From positions 1-64,000 of the forward strand of contig NZ_QRZF01000028.1 in assembly GCF_003464595.1 (NCBI RefSeq): 64,000 nt of DNA, written 5' to 3'. The notes below the pieces were generated by a model. It did not search any database. It saw only the letters and a program-made list of their open reading frames with translations, and had not been told where the DNA came from. Positions 42,310-52,051 of this stretch are shown here, one piece after another; the first letter of the stretch is position 1; the number at the start of each line of letters is the position of its first letter. Both the position numbers and the translations under genes were made by a program. Source of the stretch: Bacteroides intestinalis (lineage in GTDB: Bacteria; Bacteroidota; Bacteroidia; Bacteroidales; Bacteroidaceae).

Positions 42310-44670
42310 TTAGAATTCCACCGTAAGTCCAATTGACGGTAAAACTGTTCCACTTTCCTGCTTTAAATATTTCATTTTATATCTTTGTTCTCCAATGGGA
42401 GCAGAAGGATTTTCGATAACTCCTGTACTCATAATCACATCCTGCTGTTTCAGTTTGCTTCCTGTTATATTCTGTATATCAATGTAAAAGCCTACCATGC
42501 AACGATGGAAATAGAAAGACTTATCTATACGAACATCGAATTGGGCAAAGTTGGGAAGGCGTTCTGTATTATACTTTGAATAATCATAATATGGACGTCC
42601 TTGCGCATTCCATGCTTCAACCAATGAAGACTTATCTTCATCATAAGGAGTATAAGGAGCACCACCGATATAACTGAGTTTACCTCCAATGCTCCAACGG
42701 CGAGGCAGATTGTAGGTGCCACTGACATTGAGGATAAAACGATTATCCCACGCAGAGGAGATATCACGGAATTTACTACGAAATAATGTGAGTGAAGATA
42801 CAAAATTAAATTGTCCCGGTGCTTGCCAACGCAACATGGTTTCTATGCCATAAGCTCGTCCGCGCTCTGTAGGAATCAGTACTTCATTACCTACAGTACC
42901 ATAATCATCTCCTTTACATGCCAATGGAATATTATCCCGTACGGAAAGGGGCATGCGTCCATATCGTTTGAAGAATCCTTCCGCCGAAATCATCAATCTG
43001 TCTTCCAAATGCCAGTCAAGCCCAAGACTGGTTTCCATAACCTGCATGTATTTAAGGTTCTTATTTATATAGATGCCGTCATTGTCTTTAAATCCTAAAG
43101 CTGTATATGGGGGGAGTTGATAATACAATCCTGCACTTCCACTTAATGCCCATTGCTTGGTAAGATCATAGGATAATGAAAAACGGGGAGAAAGTTGCTT
43201 CCATAACTCCTTCATTTCCTGATTGTAATTATTGCCATCTATCCGGATACCTGCTGAAGCGGAGAACCGTTTATTCGTGCTGATATAGTCTGTGGAGAAG
43301 AAGCCGCCCCAACTGAATATGTTCAAATCCGTGTGGTAAATAGAACTGGAACTGAGTATTCGTTGTTTGGTACGGTTGGTATAATTAGAATAATTCACTT
43401 CGGCACCTTCTTTCAAAGTCCATTGCCCCAGTCTTGTTCGATTTTCGAAACGAAGGGTAGTCTTTTGCTCTACAGATCGCAGACGGAGGGTTAGATTATC
43501 TTCCGAAGAATCATCGTTATTCAGATATTTCACATTACGGTTATTCAGATAATTATGACTTAGCGTGAGTGTTTGTACGTGTTTTCCTGCATAATGGCGA
43601 TAAGATGCTCCTACAGTGAATGTTTCCTGATGAATGGTAGGAAGATAACTTAATATATATTCCGCATCTTCTCCTTTCTCGTCCGTATTCAGTTTCATTT
43701 TATCAATTCCTACCAGACCCAGTACAGTCAGTTCATCATGGGCTGATAATTTTGTCTTTAGTTTGAATTGCCCGTCAATGAAATTAGGCAGGAAAGGTAG
43801 GCCCAATGCCTTGAATAATAATTGAAGATACGATTGTCGGATAGAGAACAGGTACGTCGTTTTATCGCTCAGGTGTCCGTTACCACTGAAGGATACTTCG
43901 GAAGCTCCCAAGGTCGCTTTATAAGTCTGTTTATCCGGATTACCATCTCTTAAACGGAAATCTAATACAGAACTCATTGCTCCGGAACGATCCGCAGGAA
44001 ATGCTCCGGTATAGAAACTGATTTCCCGTATCAAATCTGCATTAACGATGCTAACTGGACCACCTGATGCTCCCTGTGTAGCAAAGTGATTGATATTTGG
44101 GATCTCTATTCCATCCATATAGAAACGGTTTTCAGAGGGTGATCCACCCCGTACAATCAAATCGTTTCTGTATCCGATAGGTGAGAATGATACACCTGGA
44201 TATGCCCGCACAATTCGCGAAATATCCCGGTTTCCTCCCGGACTTTTTTCTATCTCTTGTAACCCAATAATACGCATACTTACCGGACTCTCCACGGTTT
44301 TCCTAAAAGGGGAGGGGGTTACCACAATTGCAGCCAGCATATTTTCATCTTCTTCCATCTCAATCTCAATGAAAGGTGTAGAGGCAGAAACCAAATACTC
44401 GGAAGTTACAGCACTTTTATATCCTATCAGCGTTGCTTCGAAACGATAAATTCCAGGTGGTATTTGTTCTATATGGAACATACCCAGTGAATCTGTGGAT
44501 GCTCCTTTACCAGGGATACCTGTAACCACTATGTTGGCATATGCCACCAGTTGCCGAGATTGTTTATCAATGACTTTTCCGCGCACGGAGTAGTTGACTG
44601 TAGCAGCGTAGATACACACATTGCACAGTAGCAGTGAAAGTGTCAGTATAATATGTTTGCTTGTTACCAT
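42310..44670 (-). CDS. TonB-dependent outer-membrane receptor
   Basis: A 786-residue receptor: signal peptide (LTLSLLLCNVCIYA), carboxypeptidase-regulatory-like domain (residues 28-115), plug domain (RDISRIVRAYPGV, NDLIVRGGSPSENRFYMDGIEIPNINHFATQG, GAFPADRSGAMSSVLDF), then a barrel. It has no SusD partner next to it, so it is not a typical Sus pair. A TATATTTG at 44683-44676 sits only 6 bp before the ATG, so the mRNA could be almost leaderless if that box is used. Confidence 0.93.
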   Translation of the reverse strand: MVTSKHIILTLSLLLCNVCIYAATVNYSVRGKVIDKQSRQLVAYANIVVTGIPGKGASTDSLGMFHIEQIPPGIYRFEATLIGYKSAVTSEYLVSASTPFIEIEMEEDENMLAAIVVTPSPFRKTVESPVSMRIIGLQEIEKSPGGNRDISRIVRAYPGVSFSPIGYRNDLIVRGGSPSENRFYMDGIEIPNINHFATQGASGGPVSIVNADLIREISFYTGAFPADRSGAMSSVLDFRLRDGNPDKQTYKATLGASEVSFSGNGHLSDKTTYLFSIRQSYLQLLFKALGLPFLPNFIDGQFKLKTKLSAHDELTVLGLVGIDKMKLNTDEKGEDAEYILSYLPTIHQETFTVGASYRHYAGKHVQTLTLSHNYLNNRNVKYLNNDDSSEDNLTLRLRSVEQKTTLRFENRTRLGQWTLKEGAEVNYSNYTNRTKQRILSSSSIYHTDLNIFSWGGFFSTDYISTNKRFSASAGIRIDGNNYNQEMKELWKQLSPRFSLSYDLTKQWALSGSAGLYYQLPPYTALGFKDNDGIYINKNLKYMQVMETSLGLDWHLEDRLMISAEGFFKRYGRMPLSVRDNIPLACKGDDYGTVGNEVLIPTERGRAYGIETMLRWQAPGQFNFVSSLTLFRSKFRDISSAWDNRFILNVSGTYNLPRRWSIGGKLSYIGGAPYTPYDEDKSSLVEAWNAQGRPYYDYSKYNTERLPNFAQFDVRIDKSFYFHRCMVGFYIDIQNITGSKLKQQDVIMSTGVIENPSAPIGEQRYKMKYLKQESGTVLPSIGLTVEF

Positions 44671-44719
44671 ATATGCAAATATAGATATTATTGATATATA
44701 ATAGATGGAACAGGGGCAT

Positions 44720-44754
44720 AAAAAAAACTGTCCGGAAATTATTCCGAACAGTTC
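44720..44754 (-). terminator. Terminator of the RNA-binding protein gene
   Basis: On the minus strand AACTGTTCGGAA pairs with TTCCGGACAGTT around TAAT and is followed by T8. Confidence 0.92.
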
Positions 44755-44777
44755 TCATTTGTTGTTTAGCTGTAAGA

Positions 44778-45164
44778 TTAATATCTTCCACCGCGGTCGC
44801 CGCCATAGCCACCACCACGATTGCCACCGCCGTAACCACCGCCACGGTTGCCACCGCCGTAACCGCCACCACGGTTACCGCCGCCGTAACCACCACTACG
44901 GTTGCCGCCTGCAGGTCTTTCTGTTCTAGGGCGAGCTACGCTTACTGCGATATTCTTGCCTTCAAATTCTGTTTCGTTAAGAGTGTCAATAGCCTTCTGA
45001 CCTTCTTCATCATTCGGCATTTCTACGAAGCCGAAACCGCGTGAACGTCCCGTCTCTCTGTCGTTAATAATGTAGGCTGAAGTTACTTCGCCATACTGTG
45101 AAAATAATTCCTGTAAGCTGTCACTGTTTGTGTTCCAGCTTAAGTTTGCAACATAAATGTTCAT
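44778..45164 (-). CDS. RRM RNA-binding protein with glycine-rich tail
   Basis: 128 residues. An RRM occupies residues 1-80 (RNP2 IYVANL at 3-8, RNP1 RSRGFGFVEM near 40-49). The tail is four copies of about GGGNRGGGY, encoded by 27-bp DNA repeats. Such proteins are abundant in Bacteroidetes and may act as RNA chaperones in the absence of Hfq. It follows the cold-shock-domain gene on the same strand after 22 bp and ends at a strong terminator. Confidence 0.95.
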   Translation of the reverse strand: MNIYVANLSWNTNSDSLQELFSQYGEVTSAYIINDRETGRSRGFGFVEMPNDEEGQKAIDTLNETEFEGKNIAVSVARPRTERPAGGNRSGGYGGGNRGGGYGGGNRGGGYGGGNRGGGYGGDRGGRY

Positions 45165-45186
45165 TTCTTTTTGTAAGTTAAAATTG

Positions 45187-45636
45187 TTATTTATTAATGA
45201 TTGAGATCCGCACGGCGTTCATACCTCGCGTACCGCGTTCAATTTCAAATGTAACGTTGTCTCCTTCCGTTATACCTTCAGGAGCAGAAGTAATATGGAA
45301 AAAATATTTTTCACCACTTCCTAAATCTTTTATAAAACCATAACCTCTGGATACATTAAAATGTTCAATGCGTCCGTTTAAAGGCAGAATTTCTTCTGCT
45401 TCGCCTTTTTTAGGAATTGATATTTCTATTTCAGAAGCATCTATTTCTTCTTTAGGCTTTACACCTTCGGGTGTAGAATGAAGAATACCGTTTTCGTCTA
45501 CGTATGCCAGCATCTCTTCGAAACTACGGCTACCGCTGCTCAAGCGTTCTTCTTTTCTTTTCTGTTTTTCTTCTCGCTTACTCTGTTTCGCTTTTTCTCT
45601 GTCTCTTTTACTTGATGTTACTCTTTTTACTGCCAT
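45187..45636 (-). CDS. Cold-shock-domain protein with basic N-terminus
   Basis: 149 residues. The first 45 are highly charged and basic (RVTSSKRDREKAKQSKREE), followed by an acidic linker and a C-terminal cold-shock domain (GRIEHFNVSRGYGFIKD with the RNP1-like GYGFI, then KYFFHIT with RNP2-like residues, ending GMNAVRISI). It probably binds RNA, in an operon with the RRM gene. The start is placed at MAVKRVTSS (45636); a longer frame from 45672 would add 12 unlikely residues. Confidence 0.92.
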   Translation of the reverse strand: MAVKRVTSSKRDREKAKQSKREEKQKRKEERLSSGSRSFEEMLAYVDENGILHSTPEGVKPKEEIDASEIEISIPKKGEAEEILPLNGRIEHFNVSRGYGFIKDLGSGEKYFFHITSAPEGITEGDNVTFEIERGTRGMNAVRISIINK

Positions 45637-45763
45637 TCTAAAATTATTATATATTATGCAGTTTAAAAACACTGCACTTAGTTTTTCTGACTAATGGTAG
45701 CATGCAATCATTTTGAGATTAGCATACAACAATTAAATCGTATAATGAACAAAGGAGCTGATT

Positions 45764-45907
45764 ATGAGGTCAAATTTGGAATGGAATAATTTGCGGAATT
45801 CCGCAAAGGCAAACATGCACAAAGAAGATTTCAGAATAAACCCTATTGTTTATGGTACAAAGATACAGATAAAAATGAGCTATCCATTCGTTTTTTCAAT
45901 TATTTAA
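45764..45907 (+). CDS. Possible small ORF (47 aa)
   Basis: ATG 45764 is preceded by AAAGGAG with 6-nt spacing, unusual for this genome, and opens a 47-codon frame beginning MRSNLEWNNLRNSAKANMHK. The perfect 18-bp palindrome TTTGCGGAATTCCGCAAA (45790-45807) lies inside it. I recognise no family. The 330-bp gap between the cold-shock gene and purT is otherwise empty, so this may be only regulatory DNA. Confidence 0.25.
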   Translation: MRSNLEWNNLRNSAKANMHKEDFRINPIVYGTKIQIKMSYPFVFSII

Positions 45908-45968
45908 AGCAGTAGCTACTTATTTTTTTATGTACATTTGTGCTTCTTAATATAAACACATAGCAAAA

Positions 45969-47135
45969 ATGAAGAAGATTTTATTGTTAGGTTCCGGTGA
46001 ACTGGGTAAGGAGTTCGTTATTTCTGCCCAACGTAAAGGCCAATATATCATTGCCTGCGACTCGTATGCCGGAGCGCCGGCCATGCAAGTGGCTGATGAA
46101 TGTGAGGTGTTCAGTATGCTTGACGGCGATGCTTTGGAACGTGTAGTACGCAAACACCAGCCGGATATTATTGTACCGGAAATTGAGGCCATTCGTACAG
46201 AACGTCTTTATGATTTTGAAAAAGAAGGTATTCAGGTAGTACCCAGTGCACGTGCTGTGAATTTTACTATGAATCGCAAGGCTATACGTGATCTTGCTGC
46301 TCAGGAATTGGGCTTGAAAACAGCTAAATATTTTTATGCCAAATCTTTCGATGAGTTAAAGGCTGCTTCTGAGAAAATAGGTTTTCCTTGTGTGGTGAAA
46401 CCATTGATGTCTTCTTCAGGAAAAGGACAGTCTCTTGTGAAGAGTGCGGATGAACTGGAACATGCTTGGGAATATGGTTGCAACGGTAGTCGTGGTGATA
46501 TAAAGGAACTTATTATTGAAGAATTTATAAAGTTTGATAGCGAAATAACTCTGCTTACTGTAACGCAAAAGAATGGTCCTACATTATTTTGTCCTCCTAT
46601 CGGTCATGTACAAAAGGGGGGAGACTATCGCGAAAGTTTCCAGCCTGCTCACATTGATCCTGCTCACTTGAAAGAAGCACAGAAAATGGCTGAAAAAGTA
46701 ACACGTGCTCTGACGGGTGCCGGTCTTTGGGGAGTTGAATTTTTCTTGAGTCATGAAAATGGAGTGTATTTCTCGGAACTTTCTCCGCGTCCACATGATA
46801 CGGGTATGGTGACTTTAGCCGGTACACAAAATCTGAATGAGTTTGAACTTCATTTGCGTGCAGTACTCGGCCTGCCCATTCCAAATATAAAGCAGGAAAG
46901 AATAGGAGCCAGTGCTGTTATTCTCTCAACAATTGCCAGCCAGAAACGTCCGAATTATCGGGGTATTGAGGAGGTGACAAAAGAAGAGGATACCTATATT
47001 CGCATTTTTGGTAAACCGACAACACGTGTTAACCGTCGTATGGGAGTAGTATTGTGTTATGCACCGCTGAATTCAGATTTGGATGCATTACGGGACAAAG
47101 CAAAACGTATTGCTGAAAAAGTAGAAGTATATTAA
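45969..47135 (+). CDS. purT: Formate-dependent phosphoribosylglycinamide formyltransferase
   Basis: A 388-residue ATP-grasp enzyme that makes formyl-GAR in purine synthesis from formate and [53 protein letters not shown] (ATP-binding Lys and glycine loop), [30 protein letters not shown] (metal ligands) are diagnostic of PurT. A TACATTTG at 45933-45940 may be its -7 box. A hairpin terminator follows. Confidence 0.97.
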   Translation: MKKILLLGSGELGKEFVISAQRKGQYIIACDSYAGAPAMQVADECEVFSMLDGDALERVVRKHQPDIIVPEIEAIRTERLYDFEKEGIQVVPSARAVNFTMNRKAIRDLAAQELGLKTAKYFYAKSFDELKAASEKIGFPCVVKPLMSSSGKGQSLVKSADELEHAWEYGCNGSRGDIKELIIEEFIKFDSEITLLTVTQKNGPTLFCPPIGHVQKGGDYRESFQPAHIDPAHLKEAQKMAEKVTRALTGAGLWGVEFFLSHENGVYFSELSPRPHDTGMVTLAGTQNLNEFELHLRAVLGLPIPNIKQERIGASAVILSTIASQKRPNYRGIEEVTKEEDTYIRIFGKPTTRVNRRMGVVLCYAPLNSDLDALRDKAKRIAEKVEVY

Positions 47136-47152
47136 GATTTACTTTATATAAG

Positions 47153-47190
47153 AAAAACAGTTGCCATGGAAAATTTGGCAACTGTTTTTT
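47153..47190 (+). terminator. Terminator after purT
   Basis: AACAGTTGCCA pairs with TGGCAACTGTT, followed by T6; a preceding A run makes it usable on both strands, and the convergent gene ends at 47201. Confidence 0.9.
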
Positions 47191-47200
47191 ACTTTAATAT

Positions 47201-47701
47201 TTAGATATATATTCCATATAATATATCGTATGGTTTTCCACCAAAAGGTGTCTTTTCCAATTCTGCCATAATTTGGGTCAGTTTTTCTTCCATGTCTCCT
47301 CGATGTTCTGCCGGATCAAAATCATAGTAATCTCTTAATCCTACCGGAGTTCCACTCTCGTCAAAAAATACAGTTGCACAACCTAAGGCATAATCAAATT
47401 CATCGTTGTTGTAGAAGGATATGCATTTAGAGTAGTATTGCTTACCGTTGATTTTCACAGTGGTAGCGCCCTGTAGTTTACCACCGGCTTTCTCTTGCTC
47501 CTTAACAGCTTCTTCGGCGATCCTTTTAAACACATCATCGCTTACAATAAGGGTTTCTCCGCCTTTTAGCAAGTAATGCATCAAGCATTCTTTTTCAAAT
47601 TCGCTATTAAGTTTTTCTGCGATGGGCTTTAGTATCTCTGTGAGTCTTTTCTCGAATATTTTCCACAAGCTCTTAAAAAAATCATCTTTATTCTTTTCCA
47701 T
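47201..47701 (-). CDS. Hypothetical protein (166 aa)
   Basis: Not recognised. A soluble protein with a helical N-terminal half (residues 1-75) and a beta-rich C-terminal half (TVKINGKQYYSKCISFYNN, ATVFFDESGTPVGLRDYYDFDP, KPYDILYGIYI). The GLRDYYDFDP...KPYDI pattern recalls terminal segments of some polymorphic-toxin proteins, but I cannot support a function. It stands alone between terminators of purT and the rpiA unit. Confidence 0.7.
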   Translation of the reverse strand: MEKNKDDFFKSLWKIFEKRLTEILKPIAEKLNSEFEKECLMHYLLKGGETLIVSDDVFKRIAEEAVKEQEKAGGKLQGATTVKINGKQYYSKCISFYNNDEFDYALGCATVFFDESGTPVGLRDYYDFDPAEHRGDMEEKLTQIMAELEKTPFGGKPYDILYGIYI

Positions 47702-47779
47702 CTTTGTGAATATTTATATGATTAGATTTCACAAATCTCGTAAAAAAGAATGATTTCATCAAATAAATGTGGATGTTTT

Positions 47780-48481
47780 TTATTTCGCGACTACTATTTC
47801 AACATCATATCCGATAAAAAGTCCGCTTTCAATTACTCCGGTAATCGCTTTTAAATTTTCTTCCAAAGAAGGATCAATGTAACTGAAGCGGGTATCAAGA
47901 ATAAAATTACCATTTTCAGTCAAAATAGGCCCGTCTTTTCTACTGGCAAGACGCAGTGTTATTTCGGAAGCTCCTAATCGCTGCATCTCACTCTCTACAA
48001 GAGTCAATGCGCTTGGAAAGACTTCTACAGGTATTGGAAAGCGGCTCCCCAAATGATCAACCAGTTTTGTGTCATCAACAATAATGAAATTCTTACCACT
48101 ACTTTTTATCAGAAGTTTTTCTTTGAACATGGCTCCACCACGTCCTTTTATCAGACTCCGTTCCGGATCTACTTCATCAGCACCATCAAAAGCCCAATCC
48201 GGACGTTTATTCCAAAGAGTGGTTTGTGGTATACCCAGTTGTATGCAGGTCATGGAAATTTCAGCAGAGGCAGGGATAACCTCTATGTACAGAGATTCTT
48301 TGCGAATACGTTCCGCCAATGCAAATAATGTAAGGTAGACAGTAGAGCCGGAACCAGCCCCAATCACATCACCTTCTTTCGCCATTGCAGCAATTTCCTG
48401 TGCTACGATTTCTTTGCCCTCACGATTAATGATCGCATTCGACCATTGCAAATGATTTATCAGTTGATTATCCCATTTCAT
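47780..48481 (-). CDS. rpiA: Ribose-5-phosphate isomerase A
   Basis: This 233-residue enzyme interconverts ribose 5-phosphate and ribulose 5-phosphate in the pentose phosphate pathway. VIGAGSGSTVYLTL (phosphate loop), AFDGADEVDPERSLIKGRGGAMFKEKLL (catalytic Asp, Glu and Lys region) and FPIPVEVFP are the RpiA signature. A 56-codon gene ends 12 bp upstream, probably in the same transcript. Confidence 0.97.
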   Translation of the reverse strand: MKWDNQLINHLQWSNAIINREGKEIVAQEIAAMAKEGDVIGAGSGSTVYLTLFALAERIRKESLYIEVIPASAEISMTCIQLGIPQTTLWNKRPDWAFDGADEVDPERSLIKGRGGAMFKEKLLIKSSGKNFIIVDDTKLVDHLGSRFPIPVEVFPSALTLVESEMQRLGASEITLRLASRKDGPILTENGNFILDTRFSYIDPSLEENLKAITGVIESGLFIGYDVEIVVAK

Positions 48482-48493
48482 TGTCAGAGGTTG

Positions 48494-48664
48494 CTAATCG
48501 TTATTATCTTCTTCGTCGTCAGTCAGGTTGTTCAGTTCTACTTCAAGTTCAACCAACTCTTGTTCCCAAATTTTTCTGATGTTTGCCGGCGTATTTTGGG
48601 GAGCTTCCTTAATACGTTTTTGAGCTAATGATACTTCATGCTCCAGCTGTGAACGTCTACTCAT
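48494..48664 (-). CDS. Small hypothetical protein (56 aa) upstream of rpiA
   Basis: ATG 48664 to TAG 48496-48494 encodes MSRRSQLEHEVSLAQKRIKE, then a predicted second helix and a strongly acidic tail (LTDDEEDNND). It looks like a short helical hairpin or coiled coil. Spacing of 12 bp to rpiA and the amphipathic, non-random composition suggest a real gene. No family recognised. Confidence 0.6.
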   Translation of the reverse strand: MSRRSQLEHEVSLAQKRIKEAPQNTPANIRKIWEQELVELEVELNNLTDDEEDNND

Positions 48665-48744
48665 AAGTCTTGCTATTTATAGTTGTTTTTATAGATAACA
48701 TTCTGTTTTGTTCAATTGTTCTTATATTTGGTAAGAATTTTGTA

Positions 48745-49230
48745 TTACCCGAATAACTCGGGATAGATTTCTCCATCACCACCGGATACATCGAGGCTCT
48801 GTAGTAGTTTACCGTCAGGAGCATAGAAAAGCTGAATTTCTCTGTCAGAGTTATACTCTTCTATATCGATGATTACTACAGTAGGCATTTTGGGGAAGGT
48901 AATTATCTTTATATATCTGATTTGTATAGGAGGGGTCTCTGTCTGCATAAATGCTTTAGCTACGGGAGCAGGGACATCTTCCAGGCTTTCGACGTTTGTC
49001 TCCGTCATTATCCATTGGGCATTGTTTCCGAACCAGGCGTTCATTTCGTGGCTATCTGAAACGAATCCGGCAATGTGGTAATCACTTTTATGCATCCATT
49101 CCACGGTCGTCACTTTAGGATACATCTTTTTGAAAGTTTCCTGTACTTTTTCCGGAGTATTTTCTGCGCATACGGAAGCAGATATCAGCAACAACAAGCC
49201 TGCCAATAAACTGAAATTAAACTTTTTCAT
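48745..49230 (-). CDS. Periplasmic PepSY-like protein
   Basis: 161 residues starting MKKFNFSLLAGLLLLISASVCAE, a clear signal peptide. Then VQETFKKMYPKVTTVEW and VAKAFMQTETPPIQIRYIKI form the repeated helix-strand units of PepSY-like (BLIP-like) domains common in Bacteroides. The function of these small secreted proteins is unknown. Downstream of and in the same direction as the D-Ala-D-Ala ligase gene. ATG 49230 is chosen over a TTG two codons earlier. Confidence 0.85.
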   Translation of the reverse strand: MKKFNFSLLAGLLLLISASVCAENTPEKVQETFKKMYPKVTTVEWMHKSDYHIAGFVSDSHEMNAWFGNNAQWIMTETNVESLEDVPAPVAKAFMQTETPPIQIRYIKIITFPKMPTVVIIDIEEYNSDREIQLFYAPDGKLLQSLDVSGGDGEIYPELFG

Positions 49231-49310
49231 AATCAAGGTCTGTTTTTAGTTGCTATTAGAAACAACCCTGGGAGGCTTTTGTTTGTTGCTGACAAAGACG
49301 TTTTAGAAGA

Positions 49311-50396
49311 TCATATTTTTATGGATAACTTCGAATCACGCTCATGCCTTTGCAGAGACAAGGATATTAATTCGGTTATCAGGTCTTTATATGGAATGCC
49401 TGTTTGTTCCCAAAGTTTAGGATACATACTGATTTCCGTAAAGCCTGGTAAGGTATTGACTTCATTCAATACAAATCTATTATCTTCAGTCAGGAAGAAA
49501 TCAACTCGTGCCATACCTTCACAGCAAATGGTCTTAAATGCTTTTACTGCACATTCTCTGATCTGTCCGGACATTTCGGCGTTTATTTCAGCCGGAATTT
49601 GCAATTTTGCTCCGGTTGAACTTATATATTTAGCATCATAAGAATAAAAATCTTTGGTTGCTACAATTTCTCCCACTACGGATGCCCGTACATGTTCATT
49701 ACCTAATACGGCACATTCGATTTCTTTTCCTATAATGGCTTCTTCTACCAGAATTTTATTATCATATTGGAATGCAGTAGATAATGCTATTGTAAATTCA
49801 TCTTCATTCGTAACTTTGCTTACACCTACGGATGAACCCGCATTGGCAGGTTTTACGAAAAGAGGAAGTCCCAATACGGACACAATCTCACTATATAAAA
49901 ATTCGGAAGGATTGTATTTATATAATGTATAAGAGTCGGCAACAGGAATATTGGCAGCTTTCAGTAAGCACTTTGTTACATCCTTATCCATTGCTATGGC
50001 AGAACCTAATACATCCGGACCAACGAAGGGGATGTTTATTGATTTTAGAAAGCCCTGCAAAGTTCCGTCTTCTCCGAATGTTCCGTGTACAATGGGAAAC
50101 GCTACATCAATATTCTCTATAACCATATTTGTACCTTTACTTATAATCTCAATCTTTTCAGAAGAATGAGTCATATAAACACTGGTGGCGTCTGCAAAAT
50201 AATCATCTTTTGCCAGATTGATATTCTGCATCTTATACTCTGGGTTATAAAACCAATTTCCTGCTCTGTCAATGCCTATTAATAAGGGGTTAAACTTGCT
50301 TCTATCTATTGCATTGAATATATTAGTAGCTGATTTCAAAGAAACTTCATGTTCGGCAGATTGTCCACCGAAAATGATTGCGATAGTTGTATTCAT
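49311..50396 (-). CDS. ddl: D-alanine--D-alanine ligase family protein
   Basis: A 361-residue ATP-grasp ligase. IIFGGQSAEHEVSLKSA, PIVHGTFGEDGTLQGF, PLFVKPANAGSSVGVSKV (ATP site), YDAKYISSTGAKLQIPAEI and RVDFFLTEDNRFVLNEVNTLPGFTEISMYP (metal ligands) are all present. It is the longer DdlA/Van-like form. It may be the cell-wall enzyme or a second ligase. It is divergent from the RimK-like gene with 183 bp between. Confidence 0.92.
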   Translation of the reverse strand: MNTTIAIIFGGQSAEHEVSLKSATNIFNAIDRSKFNPLLIGIDRAGNWFYNPEYKMQNINLAKDDYFADATSVYMTHSSEKIEIISKGTNMVIENIDVAFPIVHGTFGEDGTLQGFLKSINIPFVGPDVLGSAIAMDKDVTKCLLKAANIPVADSYTLYKYNPSEFLYSEIVSVLGLPLFVKPANAGSSVGVSKVTNEDEFTIALSTAFQYDNKILVEEAIIGKEIECAVLGNEHVRASVVGEIVATKDFYSYDAKYISSTGAKLQIPAEINAEMSGQIRECAVKAFKTICCEGMARVDFFLTEDNRFVLNEVNTLPGFTEISMYPKLWEQTGIPYKDLITELISLSLQRHERDSKLSIKI

Positions 50397-50579
50397 AGGT
50401 GTTATTTACTCTAAATTTGAAGCGCAAATTTAAGAGAATATGCAGAATAATTTTAGATTTCCTCCTATTATTTTTGAGCAAAAACAGAGTTGTTTTCATC
50501 TCTTGAAAATAATTATTGAGTCTGCGATATTTTGTATCATTTAATTCACTACTTTCGGGCACTTTTTTAAAAAGACGAA

Positions 50580-52046
50580 ATGAACAATGTATTGATCCTT
50601 GTAGACAGCTTGGATGATTGGAAGCCATATTCCAAAACAAACAGCATTTTAACAGTATCTGACTACCTGAAGTATAAATCACCGGGAAAGGATCGTAAAT
50701 TAGTAATCAACCTGAGTAATGATTATAGCTATAACTCCGAAGGCTATTATTGCTCGTTATTAGCCCAAACGAGGGGGCATAAAGTTATTCCCGGAGTAGA
50801 TATAATTAATAAGGTGGAAGCAGGTGCAGGTATCCGTATGGATAGCAATCTTCAAAAGCTTTGTTATCAATGGATTCAGAAAAATGAAATAACCGATGAT
50901 CTTTGGTCTCTGAATGTATACTTTGGCACTTGCAAAGAGAAAGGATTGGAGCGTATAGCCCGTTTTATTTTTGAGAATTATCCGGCTCCTTTATTGCGGG
51001 TTACATTAAATACGCGACATAAGAATCAGATAGAAAATATTCAGTTTTTACCTTTGGGGTCATTGAATAATGAGGAAGAGGATTATTTCGCTAATGCTCT
51101 GGATTTGTTTAACAGAAAAGTGTGGCGCAATCCTCAGGCTTCGAAATCGGCAAGATACAACCTGGCTATACTGTATGATCCGGATGAGAAATTTCCGCCA
51201 AGCGATAAAAAGGCACTTCACAAACTACTTGAACTGGCTAAGAAGATGGATATTCATGCCGAATTGCTAACTGAAGAAGATGCCACACGACTGATGGAGT
51301 TTGATGCCTTATTTATTCGTACCACTACTTCGTTAAACCATTACACGTTCCGGCTTTCACAATTGGCCACACAAAATGGGTTGGCTGTTATAGATGATCC
51401 TCAATCTATTATCCGCTGTACCAATAAGGTTTATCTGAAAGAATTGTTTGAGAAGGAAAAGATTCCGGCACCGCTTTCCATGTTACTATTCAAATCGAAT
51501 GTCAACTCTTATGAGGAGATTACGGAACAACTTGGTAGTCCTTTTATCCTGAAAATCCCAGATGGCTCTTTCTCTATCGGTATGAAGAAAGTCAATAATG
51601 AGATCGAGTTGGATGAAGCGTTGAAAGTATTGTTTGATAAGTCATCTATACTGCTGGCTCAGGAGTTCGCTCCAACAGATTTTGACTGGCGTATCGGCAT
51701 TTTGAATGGAGAGCCTCTCTATGCGTGTAAGTATTATATGGCTAAGGGACATTGGCAAATCTATTGCCATTATTCTTCCGGACGGAGCCGTTGCGGACTG
51801 GTGGAGACTATTCCTATTTATCAAGTGCCACGTAAGGTATTGGATACAGCGCTGCGCGCGGCCTCTTTTATTGGGAAAGGCCTGTATGGAGTAGATTTGA
51901 AAATGGTAAATGACCGTGCTATTGTTATTGAGATAAATGATAATCCCAGCATTGACCATGGGTTAGAAGATGCCATTCTGGGAGACGAACTCTACTATCG
52001 GTTGCTGAATAACTTTTGGCGTATGTTGGATGTAAAACGTTTCTAA
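50580..52046 (+). CDS. RimK-like ATP-grasp ligase with N-terminal RLAN domain
   Basis: 488 residues. The first 180 match the RimK-like ATP-grasp N-terminal (RLAN) domain (NVLILVDSLDDWKPYSKT, GHKVIPGVDII), followed by a pre-ATP-grasp segment (LAILYDPDEKFPPS, FDALFIRTTTSLNHYTFRL) and the ATP-grasp (SPFILKIPDGSFSIGMKKV, AQEFAPTDFDWRIGIL, YGVDLKMVNDRAIVIEINDNPSIDHG). The family joins an amino acid to a carboxylate or peptide. It is followed 5 bp later by a GNAT gene, a pairing known for RLAN proteins. Substrate unknown. Confidence 0.88.
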   Translation: MNNVLILVDSLDDWKPYSKTNSILTVSDYLKYKSPGKDRKLVINLSNDYSYNSEGYYCSLLAQTRGHKVIPGVDIINKVEAGAGIRMDSNLQKLCYQWIQKNEITDDLWSLNVYFGTCKEKGLERIARFIFENYPAPLLRVTLNTRHKNQIENIQFLPLGSLNNEEEDYFANALDLFNRKVWRNPQASKSARYNLAILYDPDEKFPPSDKKALHKLLELAKKMDIHAELLTEEDATRLMEFDALFIRTTTSLNHYTFRLSQLATQNGLAVIDDPQSIIRCTNKVYLKELFEKEKIPAPLSMLLFKSNVNSYEEITEQLGSPFILKIPDGSFSIGMKKVNNEIELDEALKVLFDKSSILLAQEFAPTDFDWRIGILNGEPLYACKYYMAKGHWQIYCHYSSGRSRCGLVETIPIYQVPRKVLDTALRAASFIGKGLYGVDLKMVNDRAIVIEINDNPSIDHGLEDAILGDELYYRLLNNFWRMLDVKRF

Positions 52047-52051
52047 TTCGT

